Assembly: GCA_041738295.1 (NCBI GenBank)
Contig: JBGSQC010000188.1
Location: 6,896 to 70,895 of the forward strand
Direction: 5' to 3'
Length of the DNA stretch: 64,000 bases
DNA from: Zhengella sp041738295
GTDB taxonomy: Bacteria; Pseudomonadota; Alphaproteobacteria; Rhizobiales; Rhizobiaceae
Position numbers and translations under genes: made by a program. The notes beneath the pieces were generated by a model. The model was not told where the DNA came from and did not search any database. It saw nothing but the letters and a program-made list of their open reading frames with translations. Positions within the stretch are counted from its first letter, which is position 1; each line of letters begins with the position of its first letter. Below are positions 37,973 to 47,056 of the stretch, piece after piece.

Positions 37973-39226
37973 TTGCATCATTCGACAGATATCATCGTTG
38001 CGGGAACCGGACCTGCCGGCCTTGCTGCTGCCCTTGCTCTGGCCGAGGGCGGGCACGGCGTTATCCTTGCGGGTCCCGCAATCAATGGCGCTGACCGGCG
38101 CACAACCACCATCATGATGCCCGGCCTTGCCTTTCTGGACAGGCTTGGCGTTGGCACGGCGCTGCGAAAAGCTGGTGCCCCTCTCGCTTCGATGCGCCTG
38201 ATTGATGCCACGGGCAGGTTGTTCCGTAGTCCCACCGTGACGTTCCGGGCATCCGAAATCGGCGAGGAAGCCTTCGGATTCAACATTCCCAACGCGACGA
38301 TCAACGCGATTCTTGAAGATGCGGTGAAGGCAAATCCCGCCATCAACCGCATCGAAGGCTCGGTTGCCAGTTGGGAACCCGGTGACAATTCCATCACCGC
38401 CCGTCTGGATGATGGAACGGTGATCGAGGCCCGGCTTGCGGCTGCGGCCGATGGGCGCCACTCGCCTGCCCGCGAGGCAGCAGGGATTTCGGTCAGGCTC
38501 GGCACCTTGCCCCAGTCTGCACTGGTCTTGTCGTTCACCCATGAAAAGCCGCATGATTCGATCTCGACGGAGTTCCATACTCCGCATGGCCCCTTCACCC
38601 AGGTGCCGTTGCCCGATCCGCACAGTTCCAGCCTCGTCTGGGTCAATGAACCGGGCGAAGCCGAGCGGCTTGCGGCCCTTCAGCCCGATGATCTTGGCCG
38701 TGAGATCGAAGCCCGAATGCAATCCATGCTTGGCAAGGTGAGCGTCTCTGGTACGCCGCAGCTCTATCCGTTGAGCACCGCCCTTCCATCCCGCTTTGGT
38801 GCGCGCCGTGTCGCCCTCATCGGAGAGGCCGCCCACGTCTTTCCGCCTATCGGAGCGCAAGGCCTCAATCTTGGCCTGCGCGATGTGCGCGATCTGGCAA
38901 GTGTGATGGCCCCTGCTGGCGATCCGGGCGGCGACACCGTGCTCGCGGCCTATGACCGGTCGCGCCGGCTGGATGTCTCGATGCGGTCTGGCGCCGTCAA
39001 TGCGCTCAACCGCTCGCTGCTCTCGGAGATGGTACCGGCCCAGCTGATGCGCAGTGCGGGTATCGGTCTGCTGGGTGCCTTTTCGCCCCTGCGCGGCTTC
39101 TTAATGCGCGAAGGCATGGAACCCGGTTCCGGTTTCAGCCAGCTGGGATCGGCCTTACGGGAAAAGGTCGGGCGGAAGAAAGCCGCCCTTGATGAGCAAC
39201 AGCAGGCCGGTCACCGAGAGCACTGA
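37973..39226 (+). CDS. FAD-dependent monooxygenase of the UbiH/UbiF type
   Basis: A 417-residue flavoprotein hydroxylase. It has the dinucleotide fold GTGPAGLAAALALAEGGH at the N-terminus, a DG-type middle motif region and the FAD/GD segment ALIGEAAHVFPPIGAQGLNLGLRDV typical of ubiquinone-biosynthesis hydroxylases. It begins with a TTG. Its last 72 bases overlap, tail to tail, the opposing AEC gene. It is probably a ring hydroxylase in ubiquinone synthesis, but related aromatic monooxygenases cannot be excluded. No ubi gene lies next to it. Confidence 0.85.
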   Translation: MHHSTDIIVAGTGPAGLAAALALAEGGHGVILAGPAINGADRRTTTIMMPGLAFLDRLGVGTALRKAGAPLASMRLIDATGRLFRSPTVTFRASEIGEEAFGFNIPNATINAILEDAVKANPAINRIEGSVASWEPGDNSITARLDDGTVIEARLAAAADGRHSPAREAAGISVRLGTLPQSALVLSFTHEKPHDSISTEFHTPHGPFTQVPLPDPHSSSLVWVNEPGEAERLAALQPDDLGREIEARMQSMLGKVSVSGTPQLYPLSTALPSRFGARRVALIGEAAHVFPPIGAQGLNLGLRDVRDLASVMAPAGDPGGDTVLAAYDRSRRLDVSMRSGAVNALNRSLLSEMVPAQLMRSAGIGLLGAFSPLRGFLMREGMEPGSGFSQLGSALREKVGRKKAALDEQQQAGHREH

Positions 39227-40117
39227 TGCTGTTGTCGTGACGAGGATTGTCGCCGAGGCGCGTTCGACCCAGACACCATATTGCTGACCGATGACAAAGA
39301 CATTGGTTGCTGTCGGCAGGCCAGCCAGCAGCACGGCGGAATAGACCCAGACCGGATCGAAATTGCCCATCCAGCTCAGTGTCAGGTAGCAGAGCACCGG
39401 ATGAATCACGAGCTTCAGCGGCACGATGATGCCGATTTCGGCCGGCATGCGCTTCAACGGGCGTAATGCCAGGGTGACACCCATGACAAAGAGCGCGCAT
39501 GGCGCTGCCGCATTGGCCAGATATTGAAGGAGACGGTCAACCGGCAAGGGCGCGCGCAGATGCAACGCTGCTGCCGTCACGCCAACCATGGTGGCCAGGA
39601 TGAAGGGATGCAGGAAGATCTTGCGCAAGATGCCCGTCACCACCTGAAGCGGCCGTTCGTCCCGCCCGCCGGCCAGGCCCATCATCAGCGGCGCAATGGC
39701 AAAATGCAGGATGTTTTCGAAGCAGAAAATCAATGCCACCGGAACGGCTGCTTCCTCGCCAAGCGCCAGCAGGGCAAGACCAGGCCCCATGTAGCCAATA
39801 TTGCCATAGGCAGCCGCCAGACCCTTGATCGTGCTTTCCGCGATCTCGCCGCCGGAGCGAATGGCAGACCAGACGAACATGACCGAGAAGATCACATAGG
39901 TGGAAAAGACCGCGCCGAAAATGTAGCCCCACTCAGTCAGCTTCTCGATCGGCGTCTTGGAAAGCAGCTGGTAAAACAGCGCCGGCAAGGCGATGTAGAT
40001 GATGAAAGTGTTCATCCAGCCAAGTGCATCCAGTGGCTGGCGGGTGATGCGCGCAACAATGAATCCCAGCAGGATCAATCCGAAGAAGGGCAAGACCAGC
40101 CCGATCACATCCGACAT
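39155..40117 (-). CDS. AEC family transporter
   Basis: A 320-residue inner-membrane protein with about ten helices, of the auxin-efflux-carrier family that also includes malonate transporter MdcF. The N-terminal GLVLPFFGLILLGFIVAR and the central segment with GYMGPGLALLALG fit. The C-terminal 24 codons are antisense to the end of the monooxygenase. The substrate is unknown; organic acids are typical. The start at 40117 is 184 bases from hspQ, which is divergent. Confidence 0.88.
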   Translation of the reverse strand: MSDVIGLVLPFFGLILLGFIVARITRQPLDALGWMNTFIIYIALPALFYQLLSKTPIEKLTEWGYIFGAVFSTYVIFSVMFVWSAIRSGGEIAESTIKGLAAAYGNIGYMGPGLALLALGEEAAVPVALIFCFENILHFAIAPLMMGLAGGRDERPLQVVTGILRKIFLHPFILATMVGVTAAALHLRAPLPVDRLLQYLANAAAPCALFVMGVTLALRPLKRMPAEIGIIVPLKLVIHPVLCYLTLSWMGNFDPVWVYSAVLLAGLPTATNVFVIGQQYGVWVERASATILVTTTASVLSVTGLLLLIKGGFLPPDLFP

Positions 40118-40301
40118 TCTTCGTTCCGTATTCCTGACGCCTGCTTGGGCTGATTTTCGCTACCTGCCCCTTCTAGCACAGCCCATTGCCGTGGGTCATG
40201 GCAGACGGCAAGGTTTTCCTCAGCTGTCGCTTCAGGCATCTTCAAGCGGCTATTGAACTCGTCGGCGAACCGCGCCATTTATGGGCGGAAAGGTGGAGTT
40301 C

Positions 40302-40634
40302 ATGGACAAGGTCAACGAAGCAAGATTTCGTATCGGACAGGTGGTTCGGCACCGTCTGTTCCCGTTTCGTGGCGTCATCTTTGATGTGGACCCGGTCTTT
40401 GCCAACACAGAGGAATGGTACCAGGCGATTCCGAAGGATGTGCGCCCGCGCAAGGACCAGCCCTTCTACCATCTCTATGCCGAGAATGCGGAATCCGTCT
40501 ACGTGGCTTATGTCTCCGAGCAGAATCTGCTGCCAGATGAAAGCGGAACACCAGTGCGTCATCCGCAGGTGGCTGAACAATTCGGCGCCCTTGTCGGCAA
40601 TTGTTACGAACAGCGCGCACCCTTGATGCATTGA
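40302..40634 (+). CDS. hspQ: Heat shock protein HspQ (hemimethylated DNA-binding protein)
   Basis: A 110-residue HspQ/YccV family protein. Enterobacterial HspQ modulates Lon and binds hemimethylated DNA. Family features: RFRIGQVVRHRLFPFRGVIFDVDP, then the EEWY segment and QPFYHLYAE with VYVSEQNL-like tail. The start MDKVNEARF has GGAG just upstream; an in-frame ATG at 40281 adds seven residues. It is divergent from the AEC gene and ends before the terminator at 40693. Confidence 0.92.
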   Translation: MDKVNEARFRIGQVVRHRLFPFRGVIFDVDPVFANTEEWYQAIPKDVRPRKDQPFYHLYAENAESVYVAYVSEQNLLPDESGTPVRHPQVAEQFGALVGNCYEQRAPLMH

Positions 40635-40692
40635 ATATCGCAGGATGGGTGGATAATCCGTCACCCTTCGATCCGGTGAAGACACCACATGA

Positions 40693-40716
40693 AAACGGGA
40701 CCGCAAGGTCCCGTTT
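40693..40716. terminator. Bidirectional intrinsic terminator between hspQ and ialB
   Basis: AAACGGGACC (40693-40702), loop GCAA, GGTCCCGTTT (40707-40716), with a T-rich tail on the plus strand and AAAA on the left that gives T's on the minus strand. It separates two converging genes and can serve both. Confidence 0.8.
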
Positions 40717-40745
40717 CTTTTAGTATTTCGAAGCTTGAAGCCTGA

Positions 40746-41390
40746 TCACTTCGGCTGAGCCTTCACCTTGTCCTGCTCTTCCTTGAGCTTCTTGGCGAAT
40801 TCGTCGGAGCGCTTGGCGATTTCAGCCTGCAGTTCCTTCTGGCGGGCTTCGAAATCCGACTGCTGGGTTGCCGGGCCGTCATAAGCCTCTGTGAAACCTT
40901 TGAGCGACACCTTCACGGGGGTCGGCTGGTTCTGGAAGTTGACAGCCGTGATGGTCAGCTCGGTGCCACGCTTGAGGGCGGCGATCAATTCGTCGGTCAG
41001 CGGCGCTTCGGCAATGCAGCTCGGGTTGGGCTGGATCGGGCAGATGACATAATCCACCTTGGCGGTCTTGCCGCCGTCGATCTGCAGGCCGATACCGGGC
41101 GGCAGCATGCGCATCGGCGGCACCGTGATCTGCATCACGCGACGCTGTGCCTTGCCTGATAGCTCGATGAGCGACATCGCAACGAGCAACTGGCCGGATT
41201 CCTTGGCGATCTTGATGTTCTGCACATTGCAGACATCGGTGTCCTTCTGCTTCTGGCAGAGCTTGAACCAGCCTTCCGGCGTCTGCTGCTGCGGGGCCTG
41301 CTGGGCAAAGGCCGGCGTTGCCAGGGTTACGCCAGCGGTGGCAGCAAACAGGGCAAGCTGCGTTAGGGCGGTCGTCAGCTTCTTCGTCAT
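40746..41390 (-). CDS. IalB family (invasion-associated locus B) exported protein
   Basis: A 214-residue periplasmic protein with a signal peptide cleaved near residue 29 (TPAFA-QQ). The IalB core is recognisable: WFKLCQKQKDTDVCNVQ, SLIELSGKAQRRVMQ, PPGIGLQIDGG, YVICPIQPNPSC and the ELTITAVNFQNQPTPVKVSLKGFTEAYDG stretch. Two Cys pairs fit disulfides. A charged C-terminal helix (EFAKKLKEEQDK) could be a coiled coil. The name comes from Bartonella; the role in free-living relatives is unclear. The ATG at 41390 was chosen because it directly precedes the signal peptide. Confidence 0.9.
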   Translation of the reverse strand: MTKKLTTALTQLALFAATAGVTLATPAFAQQAPQQQTPEGWFKLCQKQKDTDVCNVQNIKIAKESGQLLVAMSLIELSGKAQRRVMQITVPPMRMLPPGIGLQIDGGKTAKVDYVICPIQPNPSCIAEAPLTDELIAALKRGTELTITAVNFQNQPTPVKVSLKGFTEAYDGPATQQSDFEARQKELQAEIAKRSDEFAKKLKEEQDKVKAQPK

Positions 41391-41708
41391 TTCACATCCT
41401 CTGATCCAGAAGGCGCCATCAGCGCGTCGTGGTCTAGTGTTGCCCAAATGAGGCAATTGCAAGGCCCGTCCGCGCCGTTTGGGGCGCAGGTCAGTACCCG
41501 CTCGCAGGCGTGTTACACCGATGTTGCAGCCAAATCCAGTGCTGCAAAGCGAAACTGCGTTCTTGGTGTATGCCTGGAACGGATATGGCCTCATTTCTGC
41601 CAGAGCAAGTTGCTCAGGCAGGTGCTCGCCGTCACACTGAAGGCAGCGCCAAGACATGCTAACTTTTGGCAGACCGAATCATGTCTGGACCAGCACGGAG
41701 CCACATTG

Positions 41709-43508
41709 ATGAAACTTCTTGGCCCGATGGCCGCCCTGTGCCTCGGCATTTTTGCCATGGCCTCCACGGCGAATTCTGAACCCGTCCATGCCATTGCAAT
41801 GCATGGCGAGCCGGCGCTGAATGCGGACTTCACGCATTTTCCCTATGTTAATCCCGAGGCTCCCAAGGGTGGCCGCGTTACCTATGCCGTATCCGGCACC
41901 TTCAACTCGCTCAACCCCTTCATCGTGCAGGGCGATGCCGCGCGCGGCCTGTTTGACCAGGAGCTTGGCTACAATGTCTATGAAAGCCTGTTGGCGCGGT
42001 CCCGTGACGAGGCGTTCACGCTCTATCCGCTGATTGCCAAGGCGCTGGAAACCGACGACGAGCGGACCTTCATCGAGTTCACGCTAGATGAGCGTGCCAA
42101 GTTTTCCGACGGCAAGGCGATCCGGCCGGAAGACGTGCTGTTTTCCATGAAGCTGCTGAGCGAAAAGGCCCGGCCGCTCTACAGGCGCTGGATAGGCCTT
42201 GTGAAAAAAATGGAAAAGACCGGCGACCACAAGGTGCGCTTTACCTTCAAGCCGGAAGCTGACCGGGAACTGCCGCTGCTGCTTGCCCTGCTGCCGATCT
42301 TGCCGGAACATGCCACGAAGGCCGAGACGTTCGACCGCAGCTCGGTTGAACCGATGATCGCCAGCGGTCCCTATGTGATCAGCGCGGTCAAGCCCGGCGA
42401 ATCGCTGACCTTGACGCGGAACAAGGACTATTGGGCCAAGGACATCCCCTCCAAGGTTGGCTTCGACAATTACGACGAGATCCGCCTGATCTGGTTCCGC
42501 GAAGACGGGCCGATGTTCGAGGCCGTGAAAAAGGGTCTGGTCGATGTCTTCCCGGACCGCGACCCGACGCGCTGGCTGCAGGAATATGACATTCCTGCTG
42601 TCACCGAAGGCCGTCTCGTCAAGGACGAGTTCGAGGAAGGCCTGCCGTCAGGCATGTACGGCTTCGTCTTCAACACGCGGCGAGAGAAGTTTGCCGATGT
42701 CCGGGTTCGCAAGGGGCTGGCGGGGCTGCTCGACTTCGAGTGGATCAACCGCAACCTGTTTGACAGTGCTTATACAAGGACCAAGAGTTTCTTTGACGGT
42801 TCGGAACTGTCCTCGCACGGCGTTGCGGCAAGCGATGCTGAACGGGCGATCCTGGCCTCCTTCCCTGATGCCTTGGACCCCGATGCCATGGCCGGCACGC
42901 TTGCTCCGCCGGTTTCCGATGGTTCGGGCCGCGATCGCGCCTTCATGCGCCTGGCCTTCGAGCAGTTGAAGCAGGCCGGTTTCAAGGTCGAAGACCGGGT
43001 GATGCTGGGGCCGGACGGTAAGCCGCTGACGGTGGAAATCCTGCTCAATGGCAAGGCCGGCGTGTCGCTCGCCTCCGCATGGCAGCGCTCGCTGCAAACG
43101 CTTGGCATTGCGGTCGAACTGCGCTCCGTCGACAATTCGCAATACCAGCAGCGGCTGCAAACCTATGATTTTGACGTGATGCTGCAGCTCTACACATCCT
43201 CGCTCTCGCCCGGTGCGGAGCAGCAGGGCCGCTGGGGTTCGGCGGCGCGCGATCAGGAAGGCACCTACAATTTTGCCGGCGTGGCCAATCCGGCCATTGA
43301 TGCGGCCATCCAGCAGCTCGTCAATGCGCGCACGAAGGCGGAGTTTGTCACGGCGGTGCGGGCCTATGACCGGTTGTTGCTGTCAGGCCACTACCTGGTG
43401 CCGCTCTACCATCTGGAGGGCCAGCGCGTGGCGCGCTCCAGCGCCATCAAGCGACCGGACAAAACGCCGGTCTATGGCTACCAGCTGCAAACCTGGTGGC
43501 GGGAATGA
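41709..43508 (+). CDS. Peptide/nickel-type ABC substrate-binding protein (family 5, YejA-like)
   Basis: A 599-residue periplasmic binding protein with a signal peptide (about 1-23). It opens with AIAMHGEPALNADFTHFPYVNPEAPKGG-type sequence, characteristic of the YejA branch of OppA-like proteins. No permease or ATPase gene lies next to it, so its transporter must be elsewhere. GGAG lies eight bases before the ATG at 41709; the longer open frame upstream lacks a signal. Its TGA overlaps the mazG start (ATGA). The ligand is most likely a peptide, unproven. Confidence 0.9.
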   Translation: MKLLGPMAALCLGIFAMASTANSEPVHAIAMHGEPALNADFTHFPYVNPEAPKGGRVTYAVSGTFNSLNPFIVQGDAARGLFDQELGYNVYESLLARSRDEAFTLYPLIAKALETDDERTFIEFTLDERAKFSDGKAIRPEDVLFSMKLLSEKARPLYRRWIGLVKKMEKTGDHKVRFTFKPEADRELPLLLALLPILPEHATKAETFDRSSVEPMIASGPYVISAVKPGESLTLTRNKDYWAKDIPSKVGFDNYDEIRLIWFREDGPMFEAVKKGLVDVFPDRDPTRWLQEYDIPAVTEGRLVKDEFEEGLPSGMYGFVFNTRREKFADVRVRKGLAGLLDFEWINRNLFDSAYTRTKSFFDGSELSSHGVAASDAERAILASFPDALDPDAMAGTLAPPVSDGSGRDRAFMRLAFEQLKQAGFKVEDRVMLGPDGKPLTVEILLNGKAGVSLASAWQRSLQTLGIAVELRSVDNSQYQQRLQTYDFDVMLQLYTSSLSPGAEQQGRWGSAARDQEGTYNFAGVANPAIDAAIQQLVNARTKAEFVTAVRAYDRLLLSGHYLVPLYHLEGQRVARSSAIKRPDKTPVYGYQLQTWWRE

Positions 43509-44356
43509 CCGGAGCCAAGGCCATGATGCCGGGCCGCGACATCACCCGCCTGCTGGAGATCATGGCCGCGCTTCGCACGCCGGTCACCGGCTGCCCGTGG
43601 GATTTGGAGCAGGATTTTTCCACCATTGCCCCCTACACGATCGAGGAGGCCTATGAGGTGGCTGATGCGATCCGCCAGGGCGACATGCTGGAATTGCGGG
43701 ACGAGTTGGGCGATCTGCTGCTGCAGGTGGTGTTTCATTCCCGCATGGCCGAAGAGGAAGGCGTCTTCGCTTTCCCTGATGTGGTCGAGGCCATCACATC
43801 CAAGATGATCCGCCGGCACCCCCATGTGTTCGGTGACGGGACCGCCAATGATCCGGCCAAGGTGAAAGCTACATGGGAAGAGATCAAGACAGCCGAGCGC
43901 GCGCAGAAGCGGGCGGAACGCGAGGCTCTTGGGGTTTCAGCAAGGCAGGACAGCAAAGGCCATCTGGACACTGTTCCGATCTCCCTGCCCGCGCTGACCC
44001 GCGCCTTGAAACTGCAGGAGCGCGCAGCCCGCGTGGGGTTTGACTGGAAGGAGGCTGGGCCTGTCATCGACAAGATCGCCGAGGAAATCGGCGAGCTGCG
44101 CGAAGCGGTGGAAGCTGGCGACCACGCCCATGCCCGCGCCGAATTCGGCGACGTGCTCTTTGCGCTGGTCAATCTCGGCCGTCATCTCGGCATTGACAGC
44201 GAAGAGGCGCTGAGCCGCACCAATGCCAAGTTCACCCGCCGCTTCCACGCAGTGGAAACAGCCTTGACCGACGCTGGCAAAACACTGGAAGCAGCAAGCC
44301 TCGACGAGATGGAAGCCTTGTGGCAAGCAGCCAAGAAAGATGAGCCAAGCAGCTGA
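43505..44356 (+). CDS. mazG: Nucleoside triphosphate pyrophosphohydrolase MazG
   Basis: A 283-residue house-cleaning NTPase that hydrolyses (d)NTPs to monophosphates. Two MazG domains are seen: the N-terminal PVTGCPWDLEQDF with EEAYEVADAI and ELGDLLLQVVFH, and the C-terminal EIGELREAVEAG with AEFGDVLFALVNLGRH. The acidic EExxE-type metal sites are intact in both. The start at 43505 gives an ATGA overlap with the binding-protein stop; a GTG at 43496 is an alternative. Converges with hflX after eight bases. Confidence 0.95.
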   Translation: MTGAKAMMPGRDITRLLEIMAALRTPVTGCPWDLEQDFSTIAPYTIEEAYEVADAIRQGDMLELRDELGDLLLQVVFHSRMAEEEGVFAFPDVVEAITSKMIRRHPHVFGDGTANDPAKVKATWEEIKTAERAQKRAEREALGVSARQDSKGHLDTVPISLPALTRALKLQERAARVGFDWKEAGPVIDKIAEEIGELREAVEAGDHAHARAEFGDVLFALVNLGRHLGIDSEEALSRTNAKFTRRFHAVETALTDAGKTLEAASLDEMEALWQAAKKDEPSS

Positions 44357-44364
44357 GCGACTTC

Positions 44365-45777
44365 TCAGTCGCGGTCGTCATCCTTGCGCTCGCGCGGACG
44401 GCGGCCATGCACACGGTCGAGGATTTCCTGCGCGGTTGCGTCCGGTGCATTCAGCTCCAGTTCAACTCCGCCATCCTCTGAATTCTTGCGCGCCAGAACA
44501 GTTGCGTGGCTGTAGATCCAGTCGAGCAGCTTCAATTGTGCCGGTTCGAGGCGAATGCTCATGGTGACCATCTGGCCGCCGACTCGCGCCTCGATGGCGT
44601 TCATCAGTTCGGCTGTCCCCTCGCCCGTCACCGCAGAAACCGGCACCGGGCGTTCGCTGGCGGCAATCTGGTCCGCGTCTGCTGCCAGCCGCTCCCGCGT
44701 CTGCTCGTCCAGCAGGTCGGTCTTGTTCCAGACTTCCAGCACGCGTGACCGGTCCGAGGCATCGACGCCCAGACCCTTCAGGATATCTTCGACGTCTTGC
44801 GCCTGCGCAGCTGTGTCGGGATCGGCAATGTCGCGCAGATGCAGGACCAGATCGGCCTCGACCACTTCTTCCAGCGTTGCGCGGAAGGCTGCGACCAGAT
44901 GGGTGGGCAAGTTGGAGATGAAGCCGACCGTGTCGGACAGGATGATTGTTGCGCCATGGGGAAGGCGAACGCGGCGCAGTGTCGGATCCAGCGTGGCAAA
45001 CAGCATGTCCTGCGCCATCACCTCGGCGCCGGTCAGCCGGTTGAACAGGGTCGACTTTCCGGCGTTGGTGTAGCCTACAATGGCCACCACCGGATAGGGA
45101 ACCTTCTGGCGCTTGGCGCGGTGCAGGTCGCGGGTGCGGCGCACGCTTTCCAGCTCGCGCTTCAGCTTGATGATCTTGTCTTGAAGGATGCGCCGGTCGG
45201 CCTCGATCTGGGTTTCACCCGGACCGCCGAGGAAGCCCGCACCGCCACGCTGTCGTTCAAGGTGGGTCCAGCTGCGCACCAGCCTCCCCTTCTGGTATTC
45301 CAGATGGGCGAGATCGACCTGCAGAACGCCTTCCTTGGTGCGCGCACGGCGCCCGAAGATTTCCAGGATGAGGCCGGTCCGGTCCAGCACCTTGGCCTTG
45401 AACTGGCGCTCCAGATTGCGCTGCTGCACCGGTGTCAGCGGGTGATCGACGATAACGAGCTCGGCTTCACGCTCGGCAATGATGGCTGCCGCATCCTCAA
45501 TCTTTCCCGTTCCGAGCAAGGTCGCGGCGCGCGGCTGCGACACCTTGATGATCTCGGAGTGGACAATCTCAAGGTCGATGGCACGTGCCAGGCCGCATGC
45601 CTCTTCAAGGCGCGCCTCGGGCGAGCGCTGCAGACGCGGGCGAGAAGGTTCGCTGCCGGCGGCAATTTTTTCACGCGGCTGAGGCACGACAGGAACGAGC
45701 ACGACCGCGCGTATGGCAACGGGCCTGCTGTCAATGCCTCCGGATGTTTCCGGCTTCACGCTGGATTGTCTGGCCAA
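44365..45777 (-). CDS. hflX: Ribosome-associated GTPase HflX
   Basis: A 470-residue GTPase that binds the 50S subunit and rescues stalled or stressed ribosomes. The N-terminal HflX domain includes the glycine-rich linker (RGGAGFLGGPGETQIE), and the G domain has G1 GYTNAGKST, G3 DTVGF and G4 NKTD. It begins with a TTG directly after the hfq stop (TGATTG), so hfq and hflX form one unit as in many proteobacteria. A GTG at 45759 is a weaker alternative start. Confidence 0.95.
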   Translation of the reverse strand: MARQSSVKPETSGGIDSRPVAIRAVVLVPVVPQPREKIAAGSEPSRPRLQRSPEARLEEACGLARAIDLEIVHSEIIKVSQPRAATLLGTGKIEDAAAIIAEREAELVIVDHPLTPVQQRNLERQFKAKVLDRTGLILEIFGRRARTKEGVLQVDLAHLEYQKGRLVRSWTHLERQRGGAGFLGGPGETQIEADRRILQDKIIKLKRELESVRRTRDLHRAKRQKVPYPVVAIVGYTNAGKSTLFNRLTGAEVMAQDMLFATLDPTLRRVRLPHGATIILSDTVGFISNLPTHLVAAFRATLEEVVEADLVLHLRDIADPDTAAQAQDVEDILKGLGVDASDRSRVLEVWNKTDLLDEQTRERLAADADQIAASERPVPVSAVTGEGTAELMNAIEARVGGQMVTMSIRLEPAQLKLLDWIYSHATVLARKNSEDGGVELELNAPDATAQEILDRVHGRRPRERKDDDRD

Positions 45778-46020
45778 TCAGGTGGCGCTGTCTTCGCCTT
45801 CGAACATCTGCACGGGCTGGCTCGGCATGATGGTCGAAATGGCGTGCTTGTAGACGAGCTGCGAATGGCCGTCACGGCGCAACAGCACACAGAAATTGTC
45901 GAAAGAGGTGACAACACCCGTCAGCTTGACCCCGTTGATGAGGAAAATGGTGAGTGGGTTCTTGTGCTTGCGGACAGTGTTGAGAAACAGGTCCTGAAGG
46001 TTTTGCGTGCGTTCAGCCAT
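45778..46020 (-). CDS. hfq: RNA chaperone Hfq
   Basis: An 80-residue Sm-like hexameric RNA chaperone that pairs small RNAs with mRNAs. Sm1 and Sm2 motifs are clear (NLQDLFLNTVRK, LTIFLINGVKLTGVVTSFDNFCVLLRR and YKHAISTIMP). Length and sequence match rhizobial Hfq. The start MAERTQNLQD is one codon after another ATG (MM). It lies directly upstream of hflX. Confidence 0.98.
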   Translation of the reverse strand: MAERTQNLQDLFLNTVRKHKNPLTIFLINGVKLTGVVTSFDNFCVLLRRDGHSQLVYKHAISTIMPSQPVQMFEGEDSAT

Positions 46021-46159
46021 CATTTTTCTTTCGCCGGCCATTATTGGTTTTTCGCCTGGCGCCGGAACCGGTCGTTACGCCAGGGACAAGAGCACACGAA
46101 GCGGTCCATCCTGAAACACAATGTAGGAAATCAACCCGCCTCGCACAGATGTCCGGTTA

Positions 46160-47023
46160 TCAAACCACGGTCTTTTCTGCAATGTCAAAGAAGGCCTGAC
46201 GCAACGAAAGTGCAATTGAACCCGGCTCACCATTGGCGATTGCAACATCATCAATTCGCACCACAGGCATCACAAGGGTGGTGGCTGCGGTGATGAACAC
46301 CTCCCGCGCCTCCATGGCTTCCTCCACCGTAAAAGGCCGTTCCTCGATGGCCATTCCCATGGAGGCAGCCACATCAAAAAGCGTGGTGCGGGTGACCCCG
46401 CGCAAGATGCCGTATTCGGCCGGTCGCGTCACCAGGATGCCGTCCCGCGTGATGATCCAGGCATTGGTCGCGGCGCCTTCCTTGATGAAGCCATCCTCGT
46501 CGACAAACAGGGCTTCCTGTGCGCCGGCTTCCTTGGCCATTTGGCGGGCCATCACATTGGGCAAAAGTCCGACAGTCTTGATGTCGACTCGTTCCCAGCG
46601 GTTTTCCGGGACGGTGATGACATTGATGCCCTTGGCAGCGCGCGCCGCTGCTGCTGCCGGGCTGGTCTTCTTGGCGGTAACCACGAGTGCCGGGCGCACA
46701 TGGGCTGCCGGAAACACATGGTCTCGCGGGGCAACACCGCGCGTCACTTGCAAATAGACCATGCCGTTGGTGATCCCGTTGCGCCGCACGACTTCGCGCA
46801 TCACTGTTTCAAGGGACAGGCGATGCATCGGCCAGCCAATGGCGAGTTCGCCCAGCGAACGGTCAAGCCGGTCGAGATGGCGGCTCATGTCGATGATGAA
46901 GCCGCGCGCCACTTCGCAAACCTCATAAACGCCGTCAGCAAACTGGTAGCCGCGATCCTCCACATGAACTGCGGCCTGGGAATGCGGCAGGTAGCGTCCG
47001 TTGACATAGGCAATGCGCGGCAT
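46160..47023 (-). CDS. dat: D-amino acid aminotransferase
   Basis: A 287-residue class IV PLP-dependent transaminase of the D-alanine aminotransferase group, which interconverts D-Ala and D-Glu for cell-wall synthesis. The Lys of the Schiff base sits in VDIKTVGLLPNV, and the PLP-binding EGAATNAWI follows. N-terminal RIAYVNGRYLP and EDRGYQFADGVYEV fit the family. Its place between trkA and hfq is a standard rhizobial arrangement. Confidence 0.93.
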   Translation of the reverse strand: MPRIAYVNGRYLPHSQAAVHVEDRGYQFADGVYEVCEVARGFIIDMSRHLDRLDRSLGELAIGWPMHRLSLETVMREVVRRNGITNGMVYLQVTRGVAPRDHVFPAAHVRPALVVTAKKTSPAAAAARAAKGINVITVPENRWERVDIKTVGLLPNVMARQMAKEAGAQEALFVDEDGFIKEGAATNAWIITRDGILVTRPAEYGILRGVTRTTLFDVAASMGMAIEERPFTVEEAMEAREVFITAATTLVMPVVRIDDVAIANGEPGSIALSLRQAFFDIAEKTVV

Positions 47024-47056
47024 GATTGGCGGCTCCGTGGAACTTCGGGAATGGGA

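Noticed and set aside
37790..38860. Long minus-strand frame opposite the monooxygenase
   Set aside because: It is a shadow of the plus-strand gene; only its last 12 codons, kept as a tentative leader ORF, have a Shine-Dalgarno.
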